NCBI GenBank assembly: GCA_030142905.1
Contig: JASJOG010000168.1
Coordinates: 649,501-713,500, forward strand
Source of the DNA: Heliopora coerulea
Taxonomy: Eukaryota; Cnidaria; Anthozoa; Scleralcyonacea; Helioporidae
DNA: 64,000 bases
Reading direction: 5' to 3'
Below, in pieces: positions 35,357 to 47,293 of the stretch. The notes below the pieces were generated by a model, which did no database searches, was not told the origin of the DNA, and saw only the letters and a program-made list of their open reading frames with translations. Positions within the stretch are counted from its first letter, which is position 1. Every line of letters starts with the position of its first letter. Both the position numbers and the translations under genes were made by a program.

Positions 35357-36519
35357 GGTGTCGCCGCAGGTAAGGACGGGGGTGTGACGTGTGTGGCAGG
35401 GGCGGAAGGGCCAGGCCTCTTTCCATACTCAGAAAAGTTTGCTCAGTTTAATTGCTCGTGAAGAAAGTGTTTGATAATAACCAACAGCACATTCCTGGCT
35501 ACGAGAACAATATTAAAATAAAGAACTTGTCAAGGTAACGAACCGTCAATATTCCAGAAATTTCAAATACCAGAAACTAACTCTTTGCCGCCAGAGTTAA
35601 TCTTCGACTTCTTCACTCAGGCTAACATCAGACAATTTTTCTCGTCAACGGGAGAGATCCTGATCGTACAGGGTAATCACTATCTAAGTAATAACTATCG
35701 CTCTTAATTCGGTATGATTATTGTATTATTTTTACTCTGGCTAACTCTAGACGACTTTACTCGATGAAGGAATTTCAAAGACATTCTTCCAGGAAAACGA
35801 TAAGGTGTTCCCGGAACCAGTTCCGAAAACTACAACTGTTACGAAGCACTACGCAAGTTCTACCATTCTACAGTCTTAGTGTCAAGTATTTACTTATCTT
35901 GAACAATGTAGTGGTAAAGTCCTGGTACTATGAGGTATTTTGTTGAACTGTTTGACGTAACACTTGACCGTACTTGACCCCTTAGAAACTACAGCGCACA
36001 AAGAACGATGTTTTTAACTAAACACCACAACTAATAAAAATTTTCAAGACGATTTAGACCTTATTTATAATTCGCCATATTTAACGTGCAGTTCAATGGG
36101 TCTTTTCCGTTTTTGTCTCCTACATTTGACCATGCGTATCTGAATATCATTGAATTTCAATGTAACAGTCAGAAGTTAAGGTCACGCTGTCCGAAACGTG
36201 AACTCATGTTAAAGAGAAAAGAGAAACGTCCATCGGGAGACTTGATAGAGTTACCACGAACTAAACCAAATTTTTACGAATATGATTGTTTATGTAAGGA
36301 TTAGCTACAAAAATTTCATGTTGAATTTCCGTATTTCCTGTATTTAACCCACTGGGGGCTTATTAGTAGGGAACTGATTATAAAAATATTTATACTAAAT
36401 CATAATAATACAAATATATTACAGTGACACTTACATGTACCGACTTTCAATGAATGATTGTGTTCCTACATTAAACGTTGTCTCTTAGTGCTCATATTTC
36501 CTTATTGAAATACATCTGG

Positions 36520-36662
36520 TTTTTAATGAGTAAAAGTACTTGGTACTTGTTAAAGTACCTAGTACTTTTACTCAAGTTTTTTTTTACTAGTACTTTTTTG
36601 CTACTGTAGTACTTTTCTTACTAGTACTTTTACTAAGTACTAGTAAAAGTACTAGTACTTGG
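36520..36662. repeat. Cluster of AGTACTTTT/AAAAGTACT palindromes
   Basis: The self-complementary core AGTACT appears about ten times within 140 bp in both orientations. It looks like a degenerate foldback or simple-repeat remnant. Confidence 0.6.
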
Positions 36663-37382
36663 TAGGGGCGTATTTTTTCTGTGCTTCTGAACTGGGGACT
36701 TATTAAAAAAGATAGGTTGGAGGATAAACACAGGAGATACGATAATTCCAATTTGCCATAACTGGCCTTGAAAGACAAGTGACGAAAGAGTAATATGACA
36801 ATAGATTAACTGATTTCTTTTTGACCATTAGCAGCTGCTAAAGCGCTTTCCATGAACGCGATCGTAAATTAATTATATTACAAAAATCTAACTAGCTTTG
36901 CTGTCACGTTTGAAATTTGAAAGCAATGATTTGTTAATTTCAACAATAAAGATATCCTGAACTGTGTGATAAATTGTGAAGAAAATTTGAAGGAAATTTC
37001 AGTATTTTTGAAGGAAATTTCAGGAGGCTTGTTATTATATCCAATAATACACAGGCGAATTGGTTCTGTACATGCTTCTTGGTTATGACATTCTTGTACA
37101 CTGTTGTATAACAATAGGCAGTCATTTTTACGTTTTTGCTATATGTAATATTGTAGCATGGTATTCGAAAAATAAAGGGTCGGAATTTATGCTATTCTAC
37201 TGCTCCCCAGGGACCGGTTGTTCAAAGCACGATGAGCACTAATCAAGGATTTCCAGTTAACCTTTTGGTTTGATTTTATTTACTTTGCTTGAAAAATCTA
37301 GTTTCAATTTCATAGCTTAAAATCCATTTGTATACACCCGAAATCTGTTAAAGAAAATTCTAACTTTTCTTTGCACCATGAT

Positions 37383-37555
37383 CAGGGACGGCAGAGCCGG
37401 GGGGGCTGTATCCCCCCCTTTTTTCCAAATATAATGTTGAAACAACTACGCTTTAAAACACTTGTTGTGCAATTTTCCAGAGAAGCATACAAAATGCTGT
37501 ATTTTTATCTCAAGCCCCCCCCCCCCCCACTCGTAATTCCGCTCCGCCGTCCCTG
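37383..37555. mobile_element. Short inverted-repeat element (MITE), 173 bp
   Basis: Ends CAGGGACGGCAGAGC and, reverse-complemented, CAGGGACGGCGGAGC, one mismatch in 15, with G/C homopolymer runs just inside both ends. ATGAT directly abuts both sides (37378-37382 and 37556-37560) and may be the target duplication. The CAGGG start resembles hAT, but an 8-bp duplication is not clear. Confidence 0.6.
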
Positions 37556-38653
37556 ATGATCGGAAAGTTGTTCACAAAATTTTCGCTAATCCTGGGTTGG
37601 TTAAGCTGATGGCCTTTTAAAAAACCGGGCCCTGCAGTACAGTGACATGTATAAAGGACAAGTAAACTTCCTGATCTCAGTATTCGGTGTAGGTATGAAA
37701 TAAACCATGTAAGAACTTTTCAAGAAAAGTTCAGTCTGAAGATCAATTTGAAATAAATTCAAAATATCACTGAGTCACCAAGTCTCGTCTAGTTTTTCTC
37801 AAATCTTGAGTTCCAAGATGTCACCATTCGGAGTATGCTTCGTTTTAAATAAACACGGTAACTGACCAACCACTGCATGCGTGACAGGAAACTTATTTTA
37901 GAAAATATAATAGTTAAAAGGAACCTGAAAAGAATGTTAAATAGAGAACACTACTGTTCCCTATTTGGCATGCGTTACAGGCTTACGGCTTATCATCGTT
38001 CTGTATTTATATAATAGCTCCCAGCATAGTACACCACTTCAGTTATACTTTTAGTGACATAATAAATAATCGAAATACAGATTACAATGCAGTTGCTACT
38101 AGATATACGAGAAGCCAATTTAATCACCCAAGTTGTATGTATCACAAGAAATATATATCCACCCAATGAGTAGTTTTACAAACAGGTATGATATGAACAG
38201 CAAGACATTAATTAGCTTGTTCAAACGTTAAATCTGAGTCTTGCAGTAGGCATTAATCCAGTCCTGGATGTTTATGTCCTCTGTTCTTTTTCAACTGTAT
38301 TTTTGGAATTTTGCCAGCTTGCCAAACATGACTAACACGGTAAAGGCGACAAACAATCAGGTTCCATGGAATTAATGTACACAACAAATTGAAGCATTTT
38401 TAAAAATTATTTTTACAGTTTCTTGGAAGCAGTAAATTAGATTCAGTGGCACATCCAAGGGGGGAGTTCTTAGGGGGCTTAAAGCCCCTCCCTTATCAGT
38501 CACAAAAAGATGTCTACTTGTGTCCATGAAAAAAAATTAAAACTTAAAACTAAAGGCAAATGGTGTAGATGGTACAATGACTCTAACAGACAACCAGTGA
38601 GCCTTTGGTTAGATTTTATTCACAAACATTGCCAATCAGTACATTTTATTAAT

Positions 38654-39244
38654 TTACAAATTAACAGTAAATCCATATAATGTAAGTTCAACTTGGTATT
38701 TGGTTAGTACACAGTTAGCACAAGCTGATAATGCAGCATGTTTTATGTTCACTTGAAAACAATGAACAGCTTTGATAGTATTGTAATCTTCTTCATGCCA
38801 CCAATCACATTTTTGAGGGTCATAAATTTCCAGCTTGTTTGCTCTTTTTTTAAACACAAGACAATGTCCTATACTTTGATGATGGTACTCAAAAGCTAAT
38901 AGGCCAATCTCATCAGGGCAGCCACTGGTAACATCAATGAGTGCTTTGTTAAGGGTTATTATATTATGAATATTACTATTACTTTTTACATGCCATAAAA
39001 GCTCTGAATGCGTAAATAAATCAATAGTCTTCTCACAATTGAAAAGGATAGACTTATCAAAATTCAAATTCCCTTCTTGGCCAGCAATGTGTGTAGCAAT
39101 CTTGACCACACATAATGGACACACACGAATGTTATTCACATGACACACAAAAGAAAGTGAAAGAACAACACAAGAGTGGATGCAAACGAACTCATTTGCT
39201 GAAGTGGTTGGTCTTGGCTGATCAAATATCACTGAAGATAGACC
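38654..39244 (-). CDS. Gene B terminal exon: putative papain-fold cysteine domain
   Basis: 196 residues and a stop, in the same frame and with the same acceptor as in gene A. It keeps Cys25 (FVCIHSCVVLSLSF), His127 (SIGHCLVF) and Asp142 (IYDPQKCDWW), and the CPLC pair. Most of the roughly 15 differences from A lie outside the motifs. See the gene A entry for the fold argument. Confidence 0.7.
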   Translation of the reverse strand, partial: GLSSVIFDQPRPTTSANEFVCIHSCVVLSLSFVCHVNNIRVCPLCVVKIATHIAGQEGNLNFDKSILFNCEKTIDLFTHSELLWHVKSNSNIHNIITLNKALIDVTSGCPDEIGLLAFEYHHQSIGHCLVFKKRANKLEIYDPQKCDWWHEEDYNTIKAVHCFQVNIKHAALSACANCVLTKYQVELTLYGFTVNL

Positions 39245-42200
39245 CTACGAATGTCAACACAGGCAATTTGTCAGTTAAAACTAGTGTGTGAACAGCAAAT
39301 CAACAACAAACAACACTAAGCATGCAGGAAGATCATGTCCTTGTAAAACAAAGACAGATAGATGGACAGATATGGACATATGGATAGATGGATACTCATA
39401 GATTGATAGATATTTAAATACATAATATTATATTTGTACAGCATTTTTTTTTCTTTTATAGAAGAGGTATGAATCAGATATGGTACATTTGTGGAGAGGG
39501 ACATCGCATTAACATGATAAGCTCAAGTTCTTAAAGACTGGCCACTTATTGGACTGTTTATGAAGTGGATTAATTAATTGGTAAGTCCAAATATTAAAAT
39601 ACTGTAGCTCATTAAAAGAACACTGTTCTAAATGGGGGATTATAAGCACCTCCAGCCATCTTGAAACAGGATATATTTGTTCTACAATAATGTAGCTTGC
39701 CATCACTAGAACAACACATTGATAATCAGCAGCTGGTAACACAGCTGATGAGTGGAACCTGAACAAATTGTGGGTTTGGATATGCTATGAGAGTACTGTC
39801 AACCTTTTTAAATTTCTATGTCTGCAATTGACCATACTTTGTTTCATTCATGAGAATCCAAAATTCATGTCCGAAATAAGCAATAAAGACTGGCACCAAC
39901 CTCTTCCTGAGGAGTTACTGGTACCCTGATTTGTCTGAGGGCTGGTAATTCTCGGTTATGTGAATCAATCTATATGTACCAGAAAAATTTTACAATGCTG
40001 ATTGCTGTAAATTGTGATGCCTTGGTTCAAAAACTACTGAAAGTATTTCAACAGTACCTGTTGCAATAGGATTTTAAGCCTTTGAATTTCCCTGTCACGT
40101 TGCTACAGAAACAGAATTACAGACACATAATTGTTACTTTCAACAACAGCCAAACTAACACAGCATGGTCCAAAAGTGAAATAACCTCTTATTTATGAGC
40201 AAAAGTACATCACACAACTGAGCTTGCATGCATCATTGCAATGTTAAAACAGAATAAAACACTGCTTACCAACAAATCCAATTGGTTTGGATTTTTATGT
40301 AATTGCTCTCGCAGGCATGCATTTTCCTACAATGAAATTGTGATAACAGTTGTTTTAAAGCTTTAAAAACGTGGTCACTAGCTAGCCATTAATACATAAA
40401 AAATAAATGAGGCATGCTAGGATGTGTCTTACAATAGATGGACTAACCATTTATATGAGACTAGTGTGAATTGGGTGTCTTGTCTTACATACAACTGGTG
40501 TGAGATGTAAACACAATTTTACTACCTTTTATGCTGTCAGCACTATATTTTGTGTTGCATAAATGGCCATAATATCAAGCAATTCTAAATTTTGCAGATG
40601 CAATCATGCCCACACCTTTTATTTACTGCTGACAAACATTGACCCTGTATTGCTCTGTCAGTCTTAAAAAGACATAAGTATTTAAGCAAAGCCATAACTC
40701 ATGGAGCAATAATATGTAAAGAACCATTCACAGTTTCACCGAGAAACTTACAGTTAACCAGGAATGTACATAAGAAGGAAGTTAAGTGACACAAATTTTA
40801 TGCAAGCCAGGGCACATTAACACTAATGTGGAGAGATCATTATTTTTCCTTCCCCTGGTGCTTAATATTATTTGAATAAAACACCATGTATGAAGGCCAC
40901 AAAGGCAATGACCTCGTACAATGGTTTTGCTTATAAACTAACAGTACGATAAACCCATGAGTCTGAGTTAAAGGAAGAGCAATTGCAGAGTTTGGTGGTC
41001 ACTCTCCAGTACCTGAATTAAGAGACAATCCAATCAATTTTAACCAGCTATTAAGTAGCAGACATCCAAATTTGTTATGTTAAATTATCTGACATTAGCC
41101 AATTATAAAATTCTAAACAGCCCACTTGCTTCTCAATGGGTTAAACAATAATTACAGAAGAATGTTGGGCTATAACACTAAGAAAAGGTTTTTTTTTCAC
41201 CATCTTTGAAACTTCTTTATATTTTACTTTTTAAGTTTAACAGTATTAGCTTTAGTTTTTGTCAGGCATATGCAGACTCAGTTAATTTAACTCTTGTCTC
41301 TGAAATATTCATATCCATCACTGTTGTCAGCTTATTATGCATTTGTGGATTTGGAGAAGGCATTTGATAAGATACCAAGAGAAGTGGTTAGGTGGGCATT
41401 GAGGAAGCCGGAGGTTGAAGAATGGCTGGTGAAAGCAGTGATGATAATGTATAAAAAAGTGAGAACAATGGTGAAAACAAAGCATGGAAACTGTGAGGAG
41501 TTTGAGGTGAAGGTTGGGGTACATCAGGAATCAGTTCTGAGTCCATTACTGTTTGTGGTTGTGATGGAGGCACTGACGCAAGACATTAGGGAGGGCCTGC
41601 CATGGGAGCTGTTATATGCTGATGATTTAGTTCTGATGGCTGAGAGCATTGAGGAACTTAAGTGGAAAGTGCTGTGGTGGAAAGAGTGCATGGAGGTGAA
41701 AGGGTTGAAGATGAACATTGGTAAGACAAAGGTGATGGTGTCAGGGAAGAATTGTGGTGATGTTGAAAGATTGGGGAAGTGGCCATGTACTGTATGTGGA
41801 AAGGGTGTTGGGAGCAACTCTATCAGATGTACGGGATGTAGTGGATGGGTACACAAGCGATGCTCAGGTGTGAAGGGCTCTCTGGTTAGAGCTGAGGATA
41901 CGTTTGTGTGCAAGACGTGTGAAAGAGAAGGTGATGAAGAGGATAGGAATGTGGAGGAGAGCTTGGATCTGGAAAATGGGGTTCACTTAGAGAATGTTGG
42001 AAAGTTTTGTTACCCGAATGATATGCTGAATGGGGGTGGAGGAGTGAATTCTGCATCCGTTGCAAGGGCATGTGTGTGGAGGAAGTTTAAGGAGTTATCA
42101 GGGATCTTGATAAAGAAGGAAGTGTTATTTAAGCTGAAGGGGAAGCTGTATGTGGCGTGTGTGAGGAGTGCTATGATATATGGAAGTGAAACGTGGGCCA

Positions 42201-45200
42201 TGACGGCAGAGCAGAGTGGGAGATTGGAACGTACGGAGATGAGGATGGTGAGATGGGTGTGAGGTGTATCACTGAGGGATAGAGTGTCGAGTGCAGAGCT
42301 GAGGGAAAGAATGGGGATTGAGTCAGTGTCTGATGCCATGAAACAGAATAGGTTAAGATGGTTGGGACATGTGCCAGGGAAGGATGATGATGATTGGGTG
42401 GAAAAGATCGTGTCCTTTGAGGTGGAAGGTAAGAGAGGACGGGGAAGGCCAAGGATGATATGGTGGAAAAGGACATGAGAGAGTACGAGTTGAAAAGGGA
42501 AGATGCCAAGGATAGGGAGAGGTAGAGGAGGCTGCTATGTAGAGCTGGCAGCCAACCTCTGCATAAGAAGGGAAAACAGCTGTAAAATGACTGTTGTTGT
42601 TGTTGTCTGCTTATAAAGATAACCACAGAAAATATTTTTCAATGCCTCAGATGATATGAAATTAAACGAAAAAAGATGCTTACTTTAAAAGTGACATTCC
42701 TTTCTGCTTCTAGTTGTAATAACTTCTCATTCATCAGTCTATTTTCCTAATGAAAGGAGCATCAAAAAATTAATAGAGATATTTAAGACAATTTTATTGA
42801 TGCTTTCAGACTAGCAACATTTTTAGAGCAGCATATCTATTTACATGTTATGAGTACTGTGGTAAAAGAATAGCCACCAGTGAGAAAATGTTGGATGAAT
42901 AGTTTATAGAGGAATTATTTTCATAAAATGAGTAGATTTGGTTTTAATATGCAGGGTTTTGAATGAGAGGCTGCCATGTACTTGCAAAGTTGCACCATTT
43001 CTGTTTAAAGAATAGTTACCAATGACTTTATAATATTAGTTGCATTATTATGCTATCCATGTATTATTTTGGCTAAGATAAATTACTGGTACATTGTGCA
43101 GGTTTGGAATCCCTGAATAAAGTAACTCAAGATTTGTATTTCTTCGTGTGAATTTTCAAGATTTTCAGAAGGGGCAGTCCAGGCCTTACTTCACAAGCTG
43201 GTTCATAGAATCACCACAACAATTTGAAAATGTCAGATTAATATGAGTCAGTGGCTGTATTCTCACATTAACAGTGAACTTTATTGGTTCATTATTATAG
43301 TTATTACTGACAATCAGCAAGTGTACACAAAGCTCAGTCTGCACTCCCCAGAAAAATGTTTGATGCATCTGATGAGAATCAAAACCGTAACCTTCTGATG
43401 GTCCATCAAATAAAGGTTATGAATTCAAAAAAGAAAATTTCTGAGGGCACAAGTTTGACAAATCTTAATGTCCATCAATTGATATTCAAACCAAGTCAAC
43501 ATATTTTTTTTTATTTCAACAAAATGTAAAGTTCTCCAAACATTTGAATTGCACAGGGCTAAAAGGAGAAAAAAATTGCCCACCTTTAACAATGCATTCA
43601 TAACATTTTCATATTCTTGTTTCATCTGCCATTGTGCCTGTTGCAACTTTGAATAAACATATTATTTAGCAGACTCTAATAATTGTAAGTTCTAGTTAAT
43701 TCTTGAAATATTTCAAACTTAGCTGACTTAGGGGTCAAAAATTATAAATTAATCCCAAACCAGATTTTGTAATTTTACTGTGGATAATTGGAGCTTTTCT
43801 CATCAAGGGTGAATATACGAGGGTCATCCAAAAAGTAACGCCTGTTGTACAAGATCAGAGAAATTTTATTGTTTACATACACAAACTACATATGAAAATG
43901 ACCGGAAATATGTCAGGAACACAACCCTATCCCTCAATATAGTCTCCTTTATTGTCCACAGCTGCTGTCCAGCGCTATATCAGAGCCTCTATTCCTGCCT
44001 CGTAAAAGGAGGATAGTTGTGAGCGGAGCCAAGACCGAACAGCTGTCATAACCTCTCCATCAGTCGAGAATCGCTGACCACGCAGTGCTTCCTTCATCGG
44101 TCCAAACAAATGGAAGTCTGATGGAGCCAAATCAGGGCTGTACGGTGGATGGGGCAGCGTGGTCCACCCATGGCGGGTGATTTCCTGTCTGGTTCGCAAA
44201 CTTGTGTGGGGACGGGCATTATCGTGCTGAAGGAGGACACCATCCATGTTGAGATTGGGTCGGCAAAGCCGAAGTCTGTTTTTCCGTTTGTTTAGAGTCG
44301 CAATGTAGGTGTCAGAGTTTATGGTAGTGCCTTTGGGCATAAAGTCAACCAATATCACACCCTGATAATCCCAAAAGACTGTAGCCATCACCTTGCCAGC
44401 GGACGGCTGCGACTTGAATTTTTTCTTTCTTGGTGAGTAAGAATGTCGCCATTCCATCGACCTTCTTTTGCTTTCTGGCTCGTAATGATGAACCCAGGTT
44501 TCATCCCCAGTGACAAGTCTTTTCAAAAATGTATTATCATCACTATGAAGCCGCAGAAGCTCAGTGGATGCCTCAACTTGTTGCTCCTTCATGGCATCTG
44601 TCAGCTGCCGTGGAACCCACTTTGCACAGACCTTGCTGTAGCCCAATTTACTGACCAAATTGCCTGCACTACTTCTACTGATGTCTAGTGGCTCACTTAT
44701 CTCAGTAATTGTAATCCTCCTGTTTTCTTTGATCAACTCATTAGTGCTTTTCAAGTTCATGTCTGACACTGCATGAGCAGACCTTCCACTTCTTGGCTGG
44801 TCAGTCAGCACAGCCTCACCTTTGGCTGTTTCACCACCTTTAATCCTGCTTGCCCATCTTCTCACATTGCTCACATCAAGAGTGTGATCCCTATACACAT
44901 TTTTCAGTCTTTTGTGGATGGCTGCAGCACTTTCTTCCTCCAAAACCAAGAATTCTATCACAGCTCTTTGTTTTTTACATATTTCAGCATGGGCGGCCAT
45001 CTTGGAAATGGAATTCTGGGAATGGAGGGAGCACACAACTCCAAATTCATGATCACAATGAAGTAAACTTATGGTTGAATATGTTTTTCAAATTTGAAAC
45101 AAATCCACCTAAACCTGGAGAAATTATGGCTTAGCAGGCATTACTTTTTGGATGACCCTCGTATGAAGAAAACACTTGCAAAAAAGTAACATCTTCTAAT

Positions 45201-46540
45201 AGGTAATCTGTTTTCTGGTTCTCATTGTAACTGAAATTCAGAATTATGCACTCAGAACTAAAATTAACAACAATTTTACCTAACTGAAATTAAACCTAAC
45301 TTAACTGAAATTTCCATTAATTACAAATTAAGCTGATTACCAAATTCACTTTTGTGAGCAACTCAATTTCTCTTGTTTTAGCTTGTCCCAAGGATGAACT
45401 TTTTTGTTCAGAAATCCTTCTAGCTTCATCTAAACTTTCCTTCAGTTCTTCATTGTGCTACATTTATTACAAATAAAGAAAAAAAAAAGAATTCTCAGAA
45501 ATTTCAGACATGCAAATTGCCCAATTATTCTCGAAAGGAATGAACAAGTGAAGAAAGAATTACAGGATGGTAACATTGTGTCTGAGAACACCATGACACA
45601 GGATATGTTAGGGAAGAAATTAAGTGCTAAATCCTCATTTTGTGAGGGATGGAAAAATGAGATGAAAATTTTAAAAATGTACCAACAACTGAGTGTAATT
45701 ACTAAAAATGAGCCAGCAAACATTGGCCAGCTGTTAAACTTCAGGGTCAACCAAAAAAAAAAAATTTTAAACTTTTTCCGACAAATTATTTGTTCTTTAG
45801 TTTTGAAGCTTAGTATGATGAAAAGATATAACTGCACCAAAGATCATAAATTTCAACAAATCTTTTTAAACTAAGTGACAAGTTTAGATCAAGTTGTGTT
45901 TTCTCCAATCTTCACAGGGACCTTAGGTATCTAATGGCGATTACATGAGTAAACTTTCATGTTACAAGCTGCATTATGATTTAACCTCAAACCAGGGAAG
46001 AAAATGTGAACTACTGATAGTCAAAAAAAAAAAAGCTCTCCATAACATTTTACATTGAAGTGTGTAATACTAATTTATAAACAACTTTATTAGTCACAAA
46101 CCTTTGATAAATTCTTAATTTTTTCTTCATAGTGCTGAACCTGGCATCCTTGTCTAATAACTTGTTTCTATCACAGAAATCAATGTTCATTTTACCAAAA
46201 CAGAGTCAATCTAATTGCAGCCCAAAACACTTGATCAATTTCATTTGTACATATGTGTGAATATAACTGCAACATATATCTGTATTAATACTTTGTTACT
46301 GTTATGTAAAGGAATGAACAGGCTTAAAAGTAGAATTAATAACAAATTCAAACATAAGAGTGCTATTACATGAATCATCTGATGTAATATTTGGATCTGA
46401 CGCTCCTTTTCTTCTTTGCAATGCTTATACTTTTGGAGGATATTTTTACACATAGTTTCCTGTTCTATAACTTTTTCTTGCAGTTCCTTGATTAAGGTTT
46501 CCTGGCTCTTGAAATCAGCTTGGGACGCAGAAACTTCATC
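38654..46540 (-). CDS. Gene B: paralogue of gene A, coiled coil plus papain-fold-like domain
   Basis: Tandem paralogue of gene A. Exons delimited 5' to 3': 46540-46370, 45457-45350, 43646-43584, 42746-42684, 40102-40058, 39969-39901, 39244-38654. All are multiples of three, phase 0, and without stops. The first visible exon (57 residues: DEVSASQADFKSQETLIKEL and on) is coiled coil and has no close match in A. A further candidate exon lies at about 46100-46150 on the minus strand. B lacks the threefold ELQ exon array and the second LQQ exon of A. Introns contain the non-LTR fragment and the mariner. 5' end not found; the polymerase-B element at 46691-49103 lies immediately upstream. Confidence 0.6.
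41335..42600 (+). mobile_element. 5'-truncated non-LTR fragment, unit B copy
   Basis: The same insertion as 15212-16491, with the same left junction and a GTTGTTGTT tail. The right target copy has one substitution (TGTCTGCTTA). Its host duplication is inferred from identical position and flanks. Confidence 0.85.
41339..42478 (+). pseudogene. Reverse transcriptase C-terminal half with PHD-like finger, unit B
   Basis: Better preserved than in unit A: one frame runs from YAFVDLEKAFDKIPREVVRW to a TGA at 42260-42262. YADD lies at about 41618-41629 and the C4HC3 finger at 41787-41923 (CTVCGKGVGSNSIRCTGCSG, then WVHKRC and CKTC). After the stop the frame continues (SLRDRVSSAELRERMG) until a small deletion near 42460 removes sequence that unit A keeps. 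Its stop is not shared with A, so both copies decayed after duplicating. Confidence 0.85.
43818..45161 (-). mobile_element. Mariner transposon, structurally complete, 1344 bp
   Basis: Inverted ends of 27 bp (CGAGGGTCATCCAAAAAGTA and on) with a single mismatch, flanked by TA on both sides (43816-43817 and 45162-45163). The pre-insertion sequence is preserved in unit A at about 17880-17895 (AAATATATGAAGAAAAC), proving both the boundaries and TA duplication. It sits in an intron of gene B. Confidence 0.97.
43975..45036 (-). CDS. Mariner transposase, intact frame, 353 aa
   Basis: A single open frame from ATG at 45036 to the stop at 43975, the usual length for mariner. The N-terminal helix-turn-helix region (VIEFLVLEEESAAAIHKRLK) is followed by the second DNA-binding half. 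The catalytic domain has TGDETWVHHYEPESKR (first Asp), LLQHDNARPHT (second Asp) and PYSPDLAPSDFHLFGPMK (third Asp). Exactly 34 residues separate the second Asp from the Asp of APSDFHLF, the DD34D signature. No stop or frameshift is visible, so it may be active or only recently silenced. Its first codons lie 125 bp inside the element end. Confidence 0.93.
   Translation of the reverse strand: MCSLHSQNSISKMAAHAEICKKQRAVIEFLVLEEESAAAIHKRLKNVYRDHTLDVSNVRRWASRIKGGETAKGEAVLTDQPRSGRSAHAVSDMNLKSTNELIKENRRITITEISEPLDISRSSAGNLVSKLGYSKVCAKWVPRQLTDAMKEQQVEASTELLRLHSDDNTFLKRLVTGDETWVHHYEPESKRRSMEWRHSYSPRKKKFKSQPSAGKVMATVFWDYQGVILVDFMPKGTTINSDTYIATLNKRKNRLRLCRPNLNMDGVLLQHDNARPHTSLRTRQEITRHGWTTLPHPPYSPDLAPSDFHLFGPMKEALRGQRFSTDGEVMTAVRSWLRSQLSSFYEAGIEALI
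45460..46365. other. Gene B intron, with an unexplained + strand open frame
   Basis: Diverges from unit A right after the shared exon at 45457. An A-rich start leads into an open frame on the + strand (45455-45874, 139 codons, lysine-rich). I recognise no motif, it has no visible initiation or splice context, and it may be a decayed insert. Confidence 0.35.
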
Positions 46541-46742
46541 CTCAAATGGAAGGTAATTATTTTTGAGATTATAAATTTGCCAATTATTCATTAAGAAATG
46601 ATCAAACTTAGCATTAATATTGTAACTGTAATAAGATATAGAATAATACATTGAAAAGGTGTGCCATGAGTAGCTAAAAGCAAGTACTACAGTATACTGT
46701 ATGATGGTACCAGCTCACCTAATACAACCATCAGATTGCATC

Positions 46743-47053
46743 CACTGTTTGATATAAGCCTCAGATCAAATTTTTATGTCTACAAAAAAGTTCACTAAAA
46801 AATTTCCAAAAATTTTCCACCTGTTGGATATAAGCCTCAAATCACACTCAATGTTTGATATAACACTCAGATTGAACCATAAATTTTCCTAAAAAAATAC
46901 CTGTTCGATATAAGCCTCAGATCAAACACCTTTTTTTTTTGTCAAAAAACAGAAAAAATCTACCAGCTTAATATAAGCTTCAAATCAAACCTAATGTTTG
47001 ATATAAGCTTCAGATCACACTCAATGTTTAATATAAAGCTCAGATCAAACTGT
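46743..47053. repeat. Subterminal 25-bp repeats (TTTGATATAAGCCTCAGATC)
   Basis: Seven copies of a unit close to TGTTTGATATAAGCCTCAGA, spaced 35-70 bp apart, all in one orientation. An eighth copy lies inverted in the right end (near 49025). Possible binding sites for the element's replication or integration proteins; that is inference. Confidence 0.75.
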
Positions 47054-47293
47054 AAAAATCTCATATTCTTCCCAAATTATGAAATCCTTACTATCATATG
47101 TACTTTTTCAAACCATCAATCTCAAAGCTTGAAATGAAAACAATGATAATCATAAAAGTAATGAAAAATGATATATTTACATTCTTTCATCTCAATGATT
47201 AATACTCAACAAATAGAATAAAAAACTTCTCAATTAAATGGAATTTATAAATATATAAAGCAATGACAATTATATAGATTAAATTAAATCGTC

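Larger units (their letters stand above)
35360..38009. other. Unit B spacer, no gene recognised
   Basis: 35360-35760 aligns with unit A pieces at 10690-10860 and 11520-11720. The remainder is specific to this unit and holds an AGTACTTTT palindromic cluster (36520-36662) and a short inverted-repeat element (37383-37555). Homology with unit A resumes at 38010 (unit A 11850). Confidence 0.55.

Noticed and set aside
35145..35426. Open frame encoding repeated [10 protein letters not shown] on the minus strand
   Set aside because: It is a by-product of the 13-bp minisatellite; it has no start context of its own and the repeat reads open in several frames.
41010..42626. Long minus-strand frames rich in Ser, Pro and His over the retrotransposon
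   Set aside because: Antisense shadows of the reverse transcriptase frame.
45455..45874. A 139-codon lysine-rich frame on the + strand as a real gene
   Set aside because: No motif, no splice or start context, begins in an A-run, and lies on the strand opposite to gene B.
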